Origin: Alcaligenaceae bacterium
Lineage (GTDB): Bacteria; Pseudomonadota; Gammaproteobacteria; Burkholderiales; Burkholderiaceae_B
DNA length: 64,000 bases
NCBI GenBank assembly: GCA_013205565.1
Contig: JABMMM010000156.1
Coordinates: 1-64,000, forward strand
Direction of reading: 5' to 3'
Part shown: piece by piece, positions 54,753-64,000 of the stretch
How positions within the stretch are numbered: the stretch's first letter is position 1
Layout: every line of letters starts with the position of its first letter
Program-made: the position numbers and the translations under genes
The notes under the pieces: model-generated
What the model was told of the DNA's origin: nothing
The model's database searches: none
The model's input: only the letters and a program-made list of their open reading frames with translations

Positions 54753-55583
54753 TTAGGGGCAGCTTGGTGCGGGCTTGCCTTTAAGTTCGTCAATCGGGTC
54801 GAGGTCAGGCTGACGCGTGAGGTTATAGGTCAAGTTGGCCGCTGCGCCGTTCATTGAAACCAGGCGTAATGCATTGCCTGAGGTCATCGCGAGTTCGGCA
54901 CGTACGTTGCCTTGATTGTTGAGCAAGATTACGCGCGGAACAGCCTGCGAAGAGGCGCGCCAGCAACCCTGATCAGTTTGCACGGCACCGCTTTTGCTGG
55001 TTTGTTCAAGGTAGGCCGCGCGAGCGCGCCAGCGTCCGTTCGGAGCAAGCGTAATGGTGATCCGCTGAGCCGAACACTTCATTTCGGGGTGAAAGCAGGG
55101 CAAGGTGCCGGCAAAGCTTTGTGGTTCTGGAATGAGCATGGCTTGCAGAGTTTCGGTAGGCGCCGCTGCGCTTGCCGCATTGGTATCGGCACCCAAGACT
55201 GGGGGCGCGTCAGGTGAAGCGTTGCTGTTGGCGACGGCTGAGGCACCTGTACTGACATTGGTGCCAGCAACCAGCGCCGGATTAGCTGGGGCGGGCTTTG
55301 CGGCGGCCACGACAGGGCTTGGGATTGGCGAGGCGACAGAACGGCTTTGAACGCCGGGTTGTTGCAGGCCAATTTGGATTTGATTTGGGGCCCGCAGGGT
55401 TTGGTTGTTATAGATGCCTTCGCCTTGCGCAATCGCATCGGTTGTGGTGCTGGCAGGCGGGGGATTGTAGTAGCCGGCCTGCTGCATTTGCGCACAGCCG
55501 CCGAGCCCAAACGCTAACAAAAGTACCCAAGAAGACTGAAACTTTAACGTGTGCTGGGCGCAGCGCCCTGTATTTAGAAACAT
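54753..55583 (-). CDS. Lipoprotein with NlpE-like C-terminal domain
   Basis: WVLLLAFGLGGC lipobox; Ala/Pro-rich linker; SFAGTLPCFHPEMKCSAQRITITLAPNGRWRARAAYLEQ resembles the NlpE N-terminal fold signature. Confidence 0.6.
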   Translation of the reverse strand: MFLNTGRCAQHTLKFQSSWVLLLAFGLGGCAQMQQAGYYNPPPASTTTDAIAQGEGIYNNQTLRAPNQIQIGLQQPGVQSRSVASPIPSPVVAAAKPAPANPALVAGTNVSTGASAVANSNASPDAPPVLGADTNAASAAAPTETLQAMLIPEPQSFAGTLPCFHPEMKCSAQRITITLAPNGRWRARAAYLEQTSKSGAVQTDQGCWRASSQAVPRVILLNNQGNVRAELAMTSGNALRLVSMNGAAANLTYNLTRQPDLDPIDELKGKPAPSCP

Positions 55584-55676
55584 GATCGGAACTTCCTAAT
55601 TCAAGAGACTTCGAGGATTGTATGCATTCTACGCATTTGGCTTGTTCCCTGCACAGCTTCTTTTACGTCAGATCAT

Positions 55677-56387
55677 ATGAGTGAAAGATTGCTGCTGGCC
55701 CTGACAGTGGGCTTGCCCGCAGGTGCCCTGAGCGCGGTGGTTTTGCTGGCTTGGGCGCGCAGACTGCGCTGCCGCCTGCTTAAACAATGGGGGGTAGCCG
55801 GCCGCTTAGCGTCCAATCTGCCAGCCTGCTCAGTTGCAGCCAAGCGACGCTTAGATCGCCTCTTGGTGGGTGGCCTGTGCCTAAGCCCTGTTCTGGTGCT
55901 TCTAAATTGGGGGCTTGGGTGGTTTGCCTTGGCAGCGGCGATATATTGCGCTGGTTTGCAGGTTTTAGCGCGCATCGATGCGCAAACGCATCTGCTACCT
56001 GATGCACTGACCCTGCCCCTTTTGTGGGCCGGCTTGTTGTTTCAGTGGTTGGGTGGCTGGATTGCTCTGCATGACGCGGTGGCTGGTGCCGCCGCCGGCT
56101 ATGCGGTGCTGTGGCTGATATGGGCTGTGTTTCGAGGGTGCACTGGGCGCGATGGGATCGGCTTTGGCGACTTCAAACTGGCGGCCGCAACCGGAGCCTG
56201 GCTGGGGATCGAGGCGCTGCCCTGGGCGCTTTTGGTCGCCTCCTGCGTGGCTTGTTTGGTGACATGCGTGGTGGCATGTTCGGGCACCCTTAGCAGCCGT
56301 CGCCCGTGCTCTGAATCCTTAGCGTTTGGCCCTTACTTAGCCTTGGGCGGTATCGTCATGCTATTTTGTACGCAAAATAGTCTTTGA
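55677..56387 (+). CDS. Prepilin peptidase (A24 family) with shortened N-terminus
   Basis: ARIDAQTHLLPDALTLPLLWAGLLFQ and GIGFGDFKLAAATGAWLG (both catalytic Asp motifs); upstream of coaE. Confidence 0.82.
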   Translation: MSERLLLALTVGLPAGALSAVVLLAWARRLRCRLLKQWGVAGRLASNLPACSVAAKRRLDRLLVGGLCLSPVLVLLNWGLGWFALAAAIYCAGLQVLARIDAQTHLLPDALTLPLLWAGLLFQWLGGWIALHDAVAGAAAGYAVLWLIWAVFRGCTGRDGIGFGDFKLAAATGAWLGIEALPWALLVASCVACLVTCVVACSGTLSSRRPCSESLAFGPYLALGGIVMLFCTQNSL

Positions 56388-56394
56388 GGTGCGT

Positions 56395-57009
56395 ATGCTG
56401 AAGTCGACATTTAAATTAGGCCTCACAGGGGGGATTGGTTCAGGCAAAACTCAAGTGGCCAATCTGCTGGCCAGCTGGGGGGCTGCGGTGATCGATACTG
56501 ACCTGATTGCGCACAGCCTGACGGCCCCGGGTGGGCAGGCGATTGAGCCGATTCGCCAAGTCTTCGGCTCAGCAGTTCTTGAGTCCTCGGGTGCACTGAA
56601 CCGCGCGCAAATGCGCGAGTTAGTGTTTGCAGACCCTGCGAGACGGGTCGAACTCGAGGGCATTTTGCATCCCTTGATTGCCCAGGCCGCACGCCAAGAG
56701 GCTGCCAAAGCCACAGGTCTTTATGTCGTATTCGTGGTGCCGCTTTTGGTTGAATCGGGTCGCTGGCGCCAGCAAATCGACCGTCTGTGCGTGGTGGATT
56801 GTGATCAGGCGACTCAGCTTGAACGCGTACAGTCGCGCAGTGGCCTCGCCCCAGAGACCGTTCAGCGCATCCTGAAGGCTCAGGCGACCCGCGAGCAGCG
56901 CTTAGCGGTTGCCGACGACGTGATTGATAATTCAAGGTCTGTGTCGTTAGCCGCGCTTGAAAAACAAGTATTGGTGTTGCATCAAGGCTGGTGTAACCTT
57001 GCACTCTGA
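56395..57009 (+). CDS. coaE: Dephospho-CoA kinase
   Basis: FKLGLTGGIGSGKTQVANLLASWGAAVIDTDLIAH. Confidence 0.95.
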   Translation: MLKSTFKLGLTGGIGSGKTQVANLLASWGAAVIDTDLIAHSLTAPGGQAIEPIRQVFGSAVLESSGALNRAQMRELVFADPARRVELEGILHPLIAQAARQEAAKATGLYVVFVVPLLVESGRWRQQIDRLCVVDCDQATQLERVQSRSGLAPETVQRILKAQATREQRLAVADDVIDNSRSVSLAALEKQVLVLHQGWCNLAL

Positions 57010-57078
57010 AGCTTAGTGCGTCCACTTAGGTACCAGACGGCAGCTTAACTTTACTTAATGTGACCTCAGCTCAATAAC

Positions 57079-57831
57079 GTGATTATCTTTGAATATCCTT
57101 TCAATGAACGTGTACGGACGCTTTTGCGTCTTGAGTCGTTATTTGATCGAATGATATTTTTTGCCGGCTTAAGTGATCCGCGGCACCATCAGGTTGCCTT
57201 GACTTCGTTATTTGATTTACTAGACGCGACAGAACGCACTGACATCAAAGGCAGCGTCATACAAGACCTTGAAAGACAGCGCACAGCGCTCAACGGGCTG
57301 AAAGATCACCCAGGGGTGAATGCCAAAACCCTTGCCGATATGCTGGCGGAAATTGAAAAAGCAGTCCGCAACTTAAATGCGGGCGGCCGCACGGGTCAGG
57401 CGTTGCGTGAAAACGAATGGCTCACGAGTTTGCGGGGTCGGCTTGTGGTGCCCGGCGGTGGCACGCAGGTTGATATGCCTTCGTTTCATGCCTGGCAAAA
57501 TTCGCCCAATGAGTCTCGCCAGACAGATCTTCAAAGTTGGATCTCAACACTGATGCCAGTGCATATTGGCATCGCAATTGTCCTGCGCCTCTTGCGCGAG
57601 TCTGGCGAGGCGGTGCAGGCCGTCGCGCCTCAAGGTGCTTACCAGCAAATGCTGGCGGGTAAAACCTATCAGATGTTACGTGTCTGGGTCGATGAGTCAG
57701 CAAAGGTGTTTCCTGAAATCAGTGCCAACAGATACATGGTGTGGATCCGTTACTCGGCGCAGCAGGGCACTCAGCGACCCCAAGCCGTGACAAAAGATGT
57801 CGCTTTTAAAATGACCCTTTGCGCCCTTTAG
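57079..57831 (+). CDS. zapD: Cell division protein ZapD
   Basis: IIFEYPFNERVRTLLRLESLFDRM; located after coaE. Confidence 0.93.
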   Translation: MIIFEYPFNERVRTLLRLESLFDRMIFFAGLSDPRHHQVALTSLFDLLDATERTDIKGSVIQDLERQRTALNGLKDHPGVNAKTLADMLAEIEKAVRNLNAGGRTGQALRENEWLTSLRGRLVVPGGGTQVDMPSFHAWQNSPNESRQTDLQSWISTLMPVHIGIAIVLRLLRESGEAVQAVAPQGAYQQMLAGKTYQMLRVWVDESAKVFPEISANRYMVWIRYSAQQGTQRPQAVTKDVAFKMTLCAL

Positions 57832-57850
57832 GGCCGCCTGGAACCCCTGA

Positions 57851-59119
57851 ATGTCTGAAAGCTTGTCAACGCGGCCCTTGTTTCGGTCGCCGCTTGTTTG
57901 GATCCTTAGCGTATTGCTCTTGGCGCTTGTGGTGTGGTGGCTGATGCCTGGTGTCACCACGACCGAGAAAAAAGGACCACCTGCCGGCTTTACACCCACG
58001 GTGCCGGTTAAGACAGAGGTCGCGCGGGTGCAAAACCTGGATCTGTATCTACGTGGGCTTGGTACGGTGACGGCGTTTAATACGGTCACGGTGCGCAGCC
58101 GAGTGCAGGGCGAATTGATCCAGGTACTGTTTAAAGAGGGTGAGCAAGTCACCGAAGATCAGCTCCTGGCCAAGATCGACCCGCGTTCGTTTGAGGTGGC
58201 GCTTGATCAGGCACTGGGTCAGCAGCAACAAAACGAAGCCCAATACCAAAACGCTAAGCGCGACTTACAGCGTTATCAAACCTTGCGCAAGCAAGACTCG
58301 ATTGCGCCGCAAATGCTTGATACGCAGTTGGCGTTAGTCAGTAAGTTTGAAGGTCAGCTTAAAAGCGATCAGGCTGCAGTAAACAACGCCCGCTTGCAAC
58401 TCGATTACACGCGCATCACGGCGCCGATCGCGGGCCGTCTAGGCTTGCGGCGAGTCGATGCGGGCAATTTGATCAACGCCAACGACCCGCTTGGTTTGGT
58501 GGTGATCACCCAAACTCAGCCCATTACCGTGTTGTTTACGCTGGCCGAAAACGATTTGCCGGCTGTGCGCGAGCCTTTGGCTGCGGGCAAAACACTTTCG
58601 GTCGAGGCCTACGACCGGTCTGATCAGCTTCGCCTTGCGCAGGGCGAGCTCGTGACCATCGACAATCAAATCGACGTGACAACTGGGACCGTCAAGTTAA
58701 AGGCGCGCTTTACGAACGCAACCGATGCGTTGTTTCCAAATCAGTTTGTGAATATCCGCATGAAGGTCAGCACCGTAAAAGACGCGCTAACGATACCGGC
58801 AGGGGCCTTGCAACAGGGCAATCAGGGTGCTTTTGTGTATGTGATTTTGCCCGATGACACCGCCGCGCTGCGCGCGGTAAAAGTAGGCGCACGCAGCGGC
58901 GATCGCGTGGCAATTACTGAAGGCGTAAAAGTTGACGAGCGGGTTGTGCTCGAGGGTACCGACCGCTTGCGCGCGGGCGCGAAAGTCCGAATTATTGGCG
59001 CGCCTGCCTCGGGCGCTGCTACGGGTGCCTCAGGTGCCTCAGGTGCCTCAGGCACGCCGGGCGCGGGCCCTGCTGGCGCGGGTCGGGCGGGCACTTCGGC
59101 TGCGCCGCCCCGGCCGTGA
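57851..59119 (+). CDS. mdtA: RND efflux periplasmic adaptor (MdtA-like)
   Basis: [44 protein letters not shown]; next to two RND pumps. Confidence 0.9.
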   Translation: MSESLSTRPLFRSPLVWILSVLLLALVVWWLMPGVTTTEKKGPPAGFTPTVPVKTEVARVQNLDLYLRGLGTVTAFNTVTVRSRVQGELIQVLFKEGEQVTEDQLLAKIDPRSFEVALDQALGQQQQNEAQYQNAKRDLQRYQTLRKQDSIAPQMLDTQLALVSKFEGQLKSDQAAVNNARLQLDYTRITAPIAGRLGLRRVDAGNLINANDPLGLVVITQTQPITVLFTLAENDLPAVREPLAAGKTLSVEAYDRSDQLRLAQGELVTIDNQIDVTTGTVKLKARFTNATDALFPNQFVNIRMKVSTVKDALTIPAGALQQGNQGAFVYVILPDDTAALRAVKVGARSGDRVAITEGVKVDERVVLEGTDRLRAGAKVRIIGAPASGAATGASGASGASGTPGAGPAGAGRAGTSAAPPRP

Positions 59120-62100
59120 ATTTGTCGCGCGCGTTCATCGTTCGACCAGTGGCCACTACGCTGGCCATGGTGGCGCTGCTTTTGTCTGGGCTGATCGCGT
59201 ATCGCTGGCTGCCGGTTTCGTCGCTGCCCGAGGTGGATTACCCAACGATTCAAACGACAACCTTTTATCCCGGTGCAAGCCCTGACGTCATCGCTGCGCT
59301 GGTGACTTCTCCGCTTGAACGACAATTTGGGCAGATGCCAGGCTTGCGGCAAATGTCTTCAAGTAGCTCGACGGGCTCCTCGACGATTACCCTGCAGTTT
59401 GCGTTATCTCTGCCGCTTGTGGTGGCCGAGCAACAGGTGCAGGCTGCGATCAACGCCGCCAGCAATTTGCTGCCGCGCGATTTGCCGGCGCCGCCGATCT
59501 ATAACAAGGTCAACCCTGCTGACGCTGCCGTGTTGACGCTGGCGATCACTTCGCCCACGGTGCCTCTGCCACTCATCCGCGATCTGGTGGATACACGCAT
59601 GGCGCAAAAGATTTCGCAAGTGGCTGGGGTTGGGTTGGTAACAGTGGCGGGCGGTCAGCGCCCGTCGTTACGTATTCAGGTCAACCCGCAAGCCTTGGCC
59701 GCCTATGGGCTGACGCTCGCCGATGTGCGAACGACCGTTGTCGGCGCAAATGTCAACCAGCCTAAGGGGACATTAGATGGCTCGGTGCGTTCGACCACGA
59801 TTAACGCCAACGACCAGTTAAAAACGCCGCTTGAATATATGAATTTAGTCGTAGCGTATCGCAACGAAGCACCACTGAGGCTCTCGGATGTCGCGGTCGC
59901 GGTCACCGAAGCCGAAGACGCCCGCTTAGCGGCGTGGGCCGATGCCGACCCCGCCATCTTGCTGAACGTGCAGCGCCAGCCGGGTGCGAACGTGATCGAA
60001 GTGGTCGATCGTATCCAAAAATTACTTCCACAGCTGCGTGTGGCCTTGCCGGCAAACCTCGACGTTAAGGTGATGTCGGATCGCACGCAAACGATCCGCG
60101 AGTCGGTGCATGATGTTCAGGTTGAACTGTTGGTCGCAATTGGCTTGGTGGTTTTGGTGACCTTTGTATTTTTGCGTACGCTGACGGCGACCTTAATCCC
60201 TAGCATTGTGGTGCCGCTGTCGCTAGTAGGGACGTTTGGTGTCATGTACTTAATCGGGTTTAGCATCAACAACCTGACGCTGATGGCCTTGACGATCGCG
60301 ACTGGCTTTGTGGTCGACGACGCCATCGTGATGATTGAAAATATCGCACGCTATCTTGAGCGCGGTGATTCCCCGCTGCAGGCGGCGCTCAAGGGCGCGG
60401 CGCAAATCGGCTTTACTTTGGTTTCGCTTACGATCTCGTTGATCGCCGTGTTGATTCCGCTGCTGTTTATGACCGAGGTAGTGGGCCGTCTTTTTAGAGA
60501 ATTTGCGGTGACACTGGCCGTGGCAATTTTGTTGTCACTCTTGATCTCTTTGACACTGACGCCGATGATGTGCGCGCGACTGTTGCGCGCGGGTAATCCG
60601 CAAAGTGGCGGCGCGTTTGCCCGCTATACCAGTCAAAAAATTGAGGCTTTGATCGCAAGCTACGCCCGCTTGTTGCAGGTGGTGTTTAAGCATCAGACGC
60701 TCACCTTGTTTGTGGCGCTTGGCACGTTTTTACTGACGGCAGCTTTGTATGTGGCGATCCCGAAGGGATTTTTTCCGGCACAAGATACGGGCCTGTTGCA
60801 GATTGTGACGCAAGCCCCGCAAAATCTTGCGTTTGCAGCGATGGCGCAACGCCAGCAAGAAGCTGTAAAAGTTATCTTACAAGATCCCGCCGTCGCGACG
60901 GTCGCCTCATTTATCGGGGTCGATGGTGTGAATGAATCCGTGAATACGGGCCGAATGCAGGTGGCGTTACGCCCGCACGACCTGCGCGCCGAACAGGCGT
61001 CTGTGGTGATGCGACGCCTACAAGAGCGATTAAGCGTTGTGCCTGGTTTGCAGTTTTATCTGCAACCTGTCCAAGACTTAACGGTTGAAGATCGGGTCAG
61101 TCGCACCCAATACCAACTTACTCTCGAGAGCGTAGACCCAGCGCTATTGGCGCAATGGGTGCCTGTGCTCGTTGAACGCTTACGTGCGCAAAAAGTATTG
61201 GTCGATGTGACCGATGATATGCAAAACGACGGCCTCAATGTCTTGATAAACATTGATCGCGATGCTGCCGCCCGCGTGGGGGTAACGGCCGCAGCCATCG
61301 ACGAGGCTTTATACGATGCCTTCGGCCAGCGACAAATTTCAACCATCTTTACGCAGTCAAATCAGTACCGCGTCGTGCTCGAAACGGCGCCTCAGTTTCG
61401 TCGCGATCCGTCCGCGTTAGGCTCGATCTACGTTAAGACCGCTGAGGGTAAGCCTATTGCTTTGACGAATTTGGTCAAGGTCAGCGAGGGGCGCACGGCG
61501 CTCGTACTCAATCGTCTTGACCAGTTTCCTTCGGTAACGGTGTCGTTTAATCTCGCACCCGGGGCTTCGCTGTCAGCAGCGGTGAAGACGGTGACCCAAG
61601 CCCGGCGCGATATCGGAATGCCCCTTGGCATTCAGGCCGAATTTCAAGGTGCGGCGCGCGCCTTTGAGGCGTCACTTTCGAGCACGCTCTTTTTAATTTT
61701 GGCCGCGATCATTACGATGTACATTGTGCTGGGCATTTTGTACGAAAGCTTCATCCACCCGATCACCATTCTCTCGACCTTGCCCTCGGCTGCGATCGGT
61801 GCTTTGCTGGCACTCACGCTCACCGGTCGTGACCTAGATATGATCGGTATCATCGGCATCATTTTATTGATCGGCATCGTGAAAAAAAATGCAATCATGA
61901 TGATTGACTTTGCTCTTGAGGCTGAGCGCAAACACAAAATGCCCGCGCGTCAGGCGATTGAACAGGCTGCCCTATTGCGATTCAGACCGATTTTGATGAC
62001 CACGCTGGCGGCTTTGTTTGGTGCGGTCCCGTTAATGCTGTCAAGCGGTACCGGCGCCGAGTTGCGCCAGCCTCTTGGTTTGGTGATGGTGGGCGGCTTA

Positions 62101-62211
62101 TTGGTCAGTCAAGTGTTGACGTTGTTTACGACGCCGGTGATTTATTTGTTTTTTGACCGACTGTTAAGCAAGTGGCGAGGCGGTGTCAGCAGTCAGGATC
62201 ACCCCACATGA
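59116..62211 (+). CDS. mdtB: RND efflux permease (MdtB-like)
   Basis: [45 protein letters not shown]. Confidence 0.92.
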   Translation: MNLSRAFIVRPVATTLAMVALLLSGLIAYRWLPVSSLPEVDYPTIQTTTFYPGASPDVIAALVTSPLERQFGQMPGLRQMSSSSSTGSSTITLQFALSLPLVVAEQQVQAAINAASNLLPRDLPAPPIYNKVNPADAAVLTLAITSPTVPLPLIRDLVDTRMAQKISQVAGVGLVTVAGGQRPSLRIQVNPQALAAYGLTLADVRTTVVGANVNQPKGTLDGSVRSTTINANDQLKTPLEYMNLVVAYRNEAPLRLSDVAVAVTEAEDARLAAWADADPAILLNVQRQPGANVIEVVDRIQKLLPQLRVALPANLDVKVMSDRTQTIRESVHDVQVELLVAIGLVVLVTFVFLRTLTATLIPSIVVPLSLVGTFGVMYLIGFSINNLTLMALTIATGFVVDDAIVMIENIARYLERGDSPLQAALKGAAQIGFTLVSLTISLIAVLIPLLFMTEVVGRLFREFAVTLAVAILLSLLISLTLTPMMCARLLRAGNPQSGGAFARYTSQKIEALIASYARLLQVVFKHQTLTLFVALGTFLLTAALYVAIPKGFFPAQDTGLLQIVTQAPQNLAFAAMAQRQQEAVKVILQDPAVATVASFIGVDGVNESVNTGRMQVALRPHDLRAEQASVVMRRLQERLSVVPGLQFYLQPVQDLTVEDRVSRTQYQLTLESVDPALLAQWVPVLVERLRAQKVLVDVTDDMQNDGLNVLINIDRDAAARVGVTAAAIDEALYDAFGQRQISTIFTQSNQYRVVLETAPQFRRDPSALGSIYVKTAEGKPIALTNLVKVSEGRTALVLNRLDQFPSVTVSFNLAPGASLSAAVKTVTQARRDIGMPLGIQAEFQGAARAFEASLSSTLFLILAAIITMYIVLGILYESFIHPITILSTLPSAAIGALLALTLTGRDLDMIGIIGIILLIGIVKKNAIMMIDFALEAERKHKMPARQAIEQAALLRFRPILMTTLAALFGAVPLMLSSGTGAELRQPLGLVMVGGLLVSQVLTLFTTPVIYLFFDRLLSKWRGGVSSQDHPT

Positions 62212-64000
62212 GTTTATCTGGCCCGTTTATTGTCCGCCCGGTGGCAACGGTTTTACTGTGGCTAGGCGTTGTGTTGGCGGGTTGGCTTGCGCATAGTTTG
62301 CTGCCGATTGCGCCGTTACCTCAAATCGAGTTTCCGGTGATTGGCGTGCGTGCGCAGATGCCGGGCGCAAGCCCCGAAGTCATGGCGGCCACTGTTGCGA
62401 CGCCGCTTGAGCGCTCGCTTGGCACGATTGCCGGCGTGTCTGAAATGACCTCGCGAAGCACCACAGGTCAAACGCGGATCACGCTGCAGTTTGATTTGAG
62501 CCGCGACATTAATAGCGCGGCCACTGACGTGCAGGGTGCGATCAACGCGGCACGCGCGCTGATGCCTAGTGGTTTGCGCAGCAACCCGTCTTACAATAAA
62601 GCCAATCCCGCCTCAGCGCCGATTATGACGCTCGCGCTCACATCTGATTCGTTATCACAGGGGCAGTTGTATGACATTGCCTCAACGATTGTGCAGCAAA
62701 AGCTTTCGCAAGTCGAGGGCGTGGGCGAGGTGCAAATTGGCGGCAGTTCGTTGCCGGCGGTACGCATTGATATCAACCCAGATGCGTTAACGCAGGCGGG
62801 TGTATCGCTCGAGGCCGTGCGTCTGGCGATCGCCTCGGCTAACTCAACCCGCCCCAAAGGCCTGCTCGAAAACGAACACGATCGCTGGCAAATTACGGCT
62901 AACGATCAACTCTGGAAGGCCGAGCAGTATCGCCCACTCATCGTTGCCTGGCGTAATGGTGCGCCACTGCGATTGTCTGACGTGGCACAAGTGGAAGACG
63001 CGGTTGAAGACGCGTTCAACATTGGATACTTTAATACTAAGCAGGCGATTTTGGTATTGGTGCGCAGTCAAGCCAAGGCCAATATTATTCAGACCGTGGA
63101 TCAGATTCGCGCAGACCTGCCTGTGCTGCGCGCGATGTTACCAGCCGATGTGACGGTTTCGGTCGCACAAGATCGAACGCCAAGCATCCGCGCGTCTGTG
63201 TACGAAGCTGAAAAAACATTACTGATCGCCATTGGGCTGGTCATGATGGTGGTGTTGGTATTTTTGCGTAACTGGCGTGCGGCCGTGATTCCGACAGTTG
63301 CCGTGCCAGTGTCCTTGATTGGCACCTTTGGCGTGATGTATTTGTGCGACTATTCGTTAAATACGATGTCGTTGATGGCGCTGATTGTCGCGACCGGCTT
63401 TGTGGTCGATGACGCGATCGTTGTGGTTGAAAATATTATGCGTCATATTGAACGTGGCGAGTCGGTGCAACGTGCCGCCTTTCGTGGAACCCGCGAGGTC
63501 GGCTTTACTGTGTTGTCGATGAGTATTTCTCTGATCGCGGTGTTTATTCCCATTCTGCTGATGGGGGGCTTGCCGGGGCGCTTATTCCGTGAATTCGCGG
63601 TCACACTTTCGGCGGCGATACTAATCTCAATGTTGGTTTCGCTTACGCTGACGCCCATGATGGCCGCGCACTTGTTGCGTCGCCCGCGTGCAGCGAACGC
63701 AGCGGCTGACGCGCCTGCGACCGCTGCAGTGGGTGGCTTTCTTGGTGCGCTCGGACGTCACGTGAGTCGGGGGCTAACGTTCTTTGCGCGGGGCGTTCAG
63801 GCCGGCGTTGAGCTAACCGTCAAGGGGTATGGAAGCTCTTTGTACTGGGCGCTGCGCCATGGCCGTTTGATGATGTTGTTATTGGCAGCAACGGTCGGGT
63901 TGAATTTTTATTTGTACAGCATCGTGCCAAAGGGATTTTTCCCGCAACAAGATACTGGCATGATGTTAGGTTTTTTTTCGACCGATGATGGCACCTCGTT
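62208..64000 (+). CDS. mdtC: RND efflux permease (MdtC-like), truncated by window end
   Basis: ATG 62208 overlapping mdtB stop (ATGA); [45 protein letters not shown], open to end of window. Confidence 0.9.
   Translation, partial: MSLSGPFIVRPVATVLLWLGVVLAGWLAHSLLPIAPLPQIEFPVIGVRAQMPGASPEVMAATVATPLERSLGTIAGVSEMTSRSTTGQTRITLQFDLSRDINSAATDVQGAINAARALMPSGLRSNPSYNKANPASAPIMTLALTSDSLSQGQLYDIASTIVQQKLSQVEGVGEVQIGGSSLPAVRIDINPDALTQAGVSLEAVRLAIASANSTRPKGLLENEHDRWQITANDQLWKAEQYRPLIVAWRNGAPLRLSDVAQVEDAVEDAFNIGYFNTKQAILVLVRSQAKANIIQTVDQIRADLPVLRAMLPADVTVSVAQDRTPSIRASVYEAEKTLLIAIGLVMMVVLVFLRNWRAAVIPTVAVPVSLIGTFGVMYLCDYSLNTMSLMALIVATGFVVDDAIVVVENIMRHIERGESVQRAAFRGTREVGFTVLSMSISLIAVFIPILLMGGLPGRLFREFAVTLSAAILISMLVSLTLTPMMAAHLLRRPRAANAAADAPATAAVGGFLGALGRHVSRGLTFFARGVQAGVELTVKGYGSSLYWALRHGRLMMLLLAATVGLNFYLYSIVPKGFFPQQDTGMMLGFFSTDDGTS

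Overview
The window is mostly conserved chromosomal backbone of a betaproteobacterium, probably Burkholderiales/Alcaligenaceae-like judging from protein resemblance and gene order (inference; no search was run). In order it carries: 3' atpA-atpG-atpD-atpC; a Fis-type HTH protein with a receiver-like N-terminus; hemE; priA-rep; a c-type cytochrome; tRNA-Arg(CCG); gshA; a lipoprotein; a LuxR-HTH gene; metX-metW-ampG; xth; pyrE; gatB-gatA-gatC; mreBCD-mrdA-rodA; mutY; a large indolepyruvate-ferredoxin-oxidoreductase-type gene; a DUF35/thiolase-like pair opposite a tandem-domain CoA-transferase/oligopeptide-type ABC transporter/SDR operon; ftsE-ftsX; an Aap-type amino-acid ABC operon; a Bug protein; a DHA2 MFS transporter; DUF3460-scpA-panC; a second LuxR-HTH gene; an NlpE-like lipoprotein; a truncated-looking prepilin peptidase; coaE; zapD; and mdtABC-like RND genes (the last one truncated by the window). 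I see no CRISPR array, transposase or prophage. The most interesting signals are in non-coding DNA: a SAM-II-like riboswitch at metX; an AT-rich hemE-priA gap with two DnaA-box consensus sequences ahead of a priA-rep operon; a 16-bp degenerate tandem array starting at the stop codon of a LuxR-HTH gene that also has a lux-box-like dyad upstream; a 15-bp tandem repeat that reiterates the stop codon of the CoA-transferase gene; three 11-bp-phased repeats between aapJ and aapQ; and a 47-bp hairpin plus 34-bp tandem duplication after the IOR gene.
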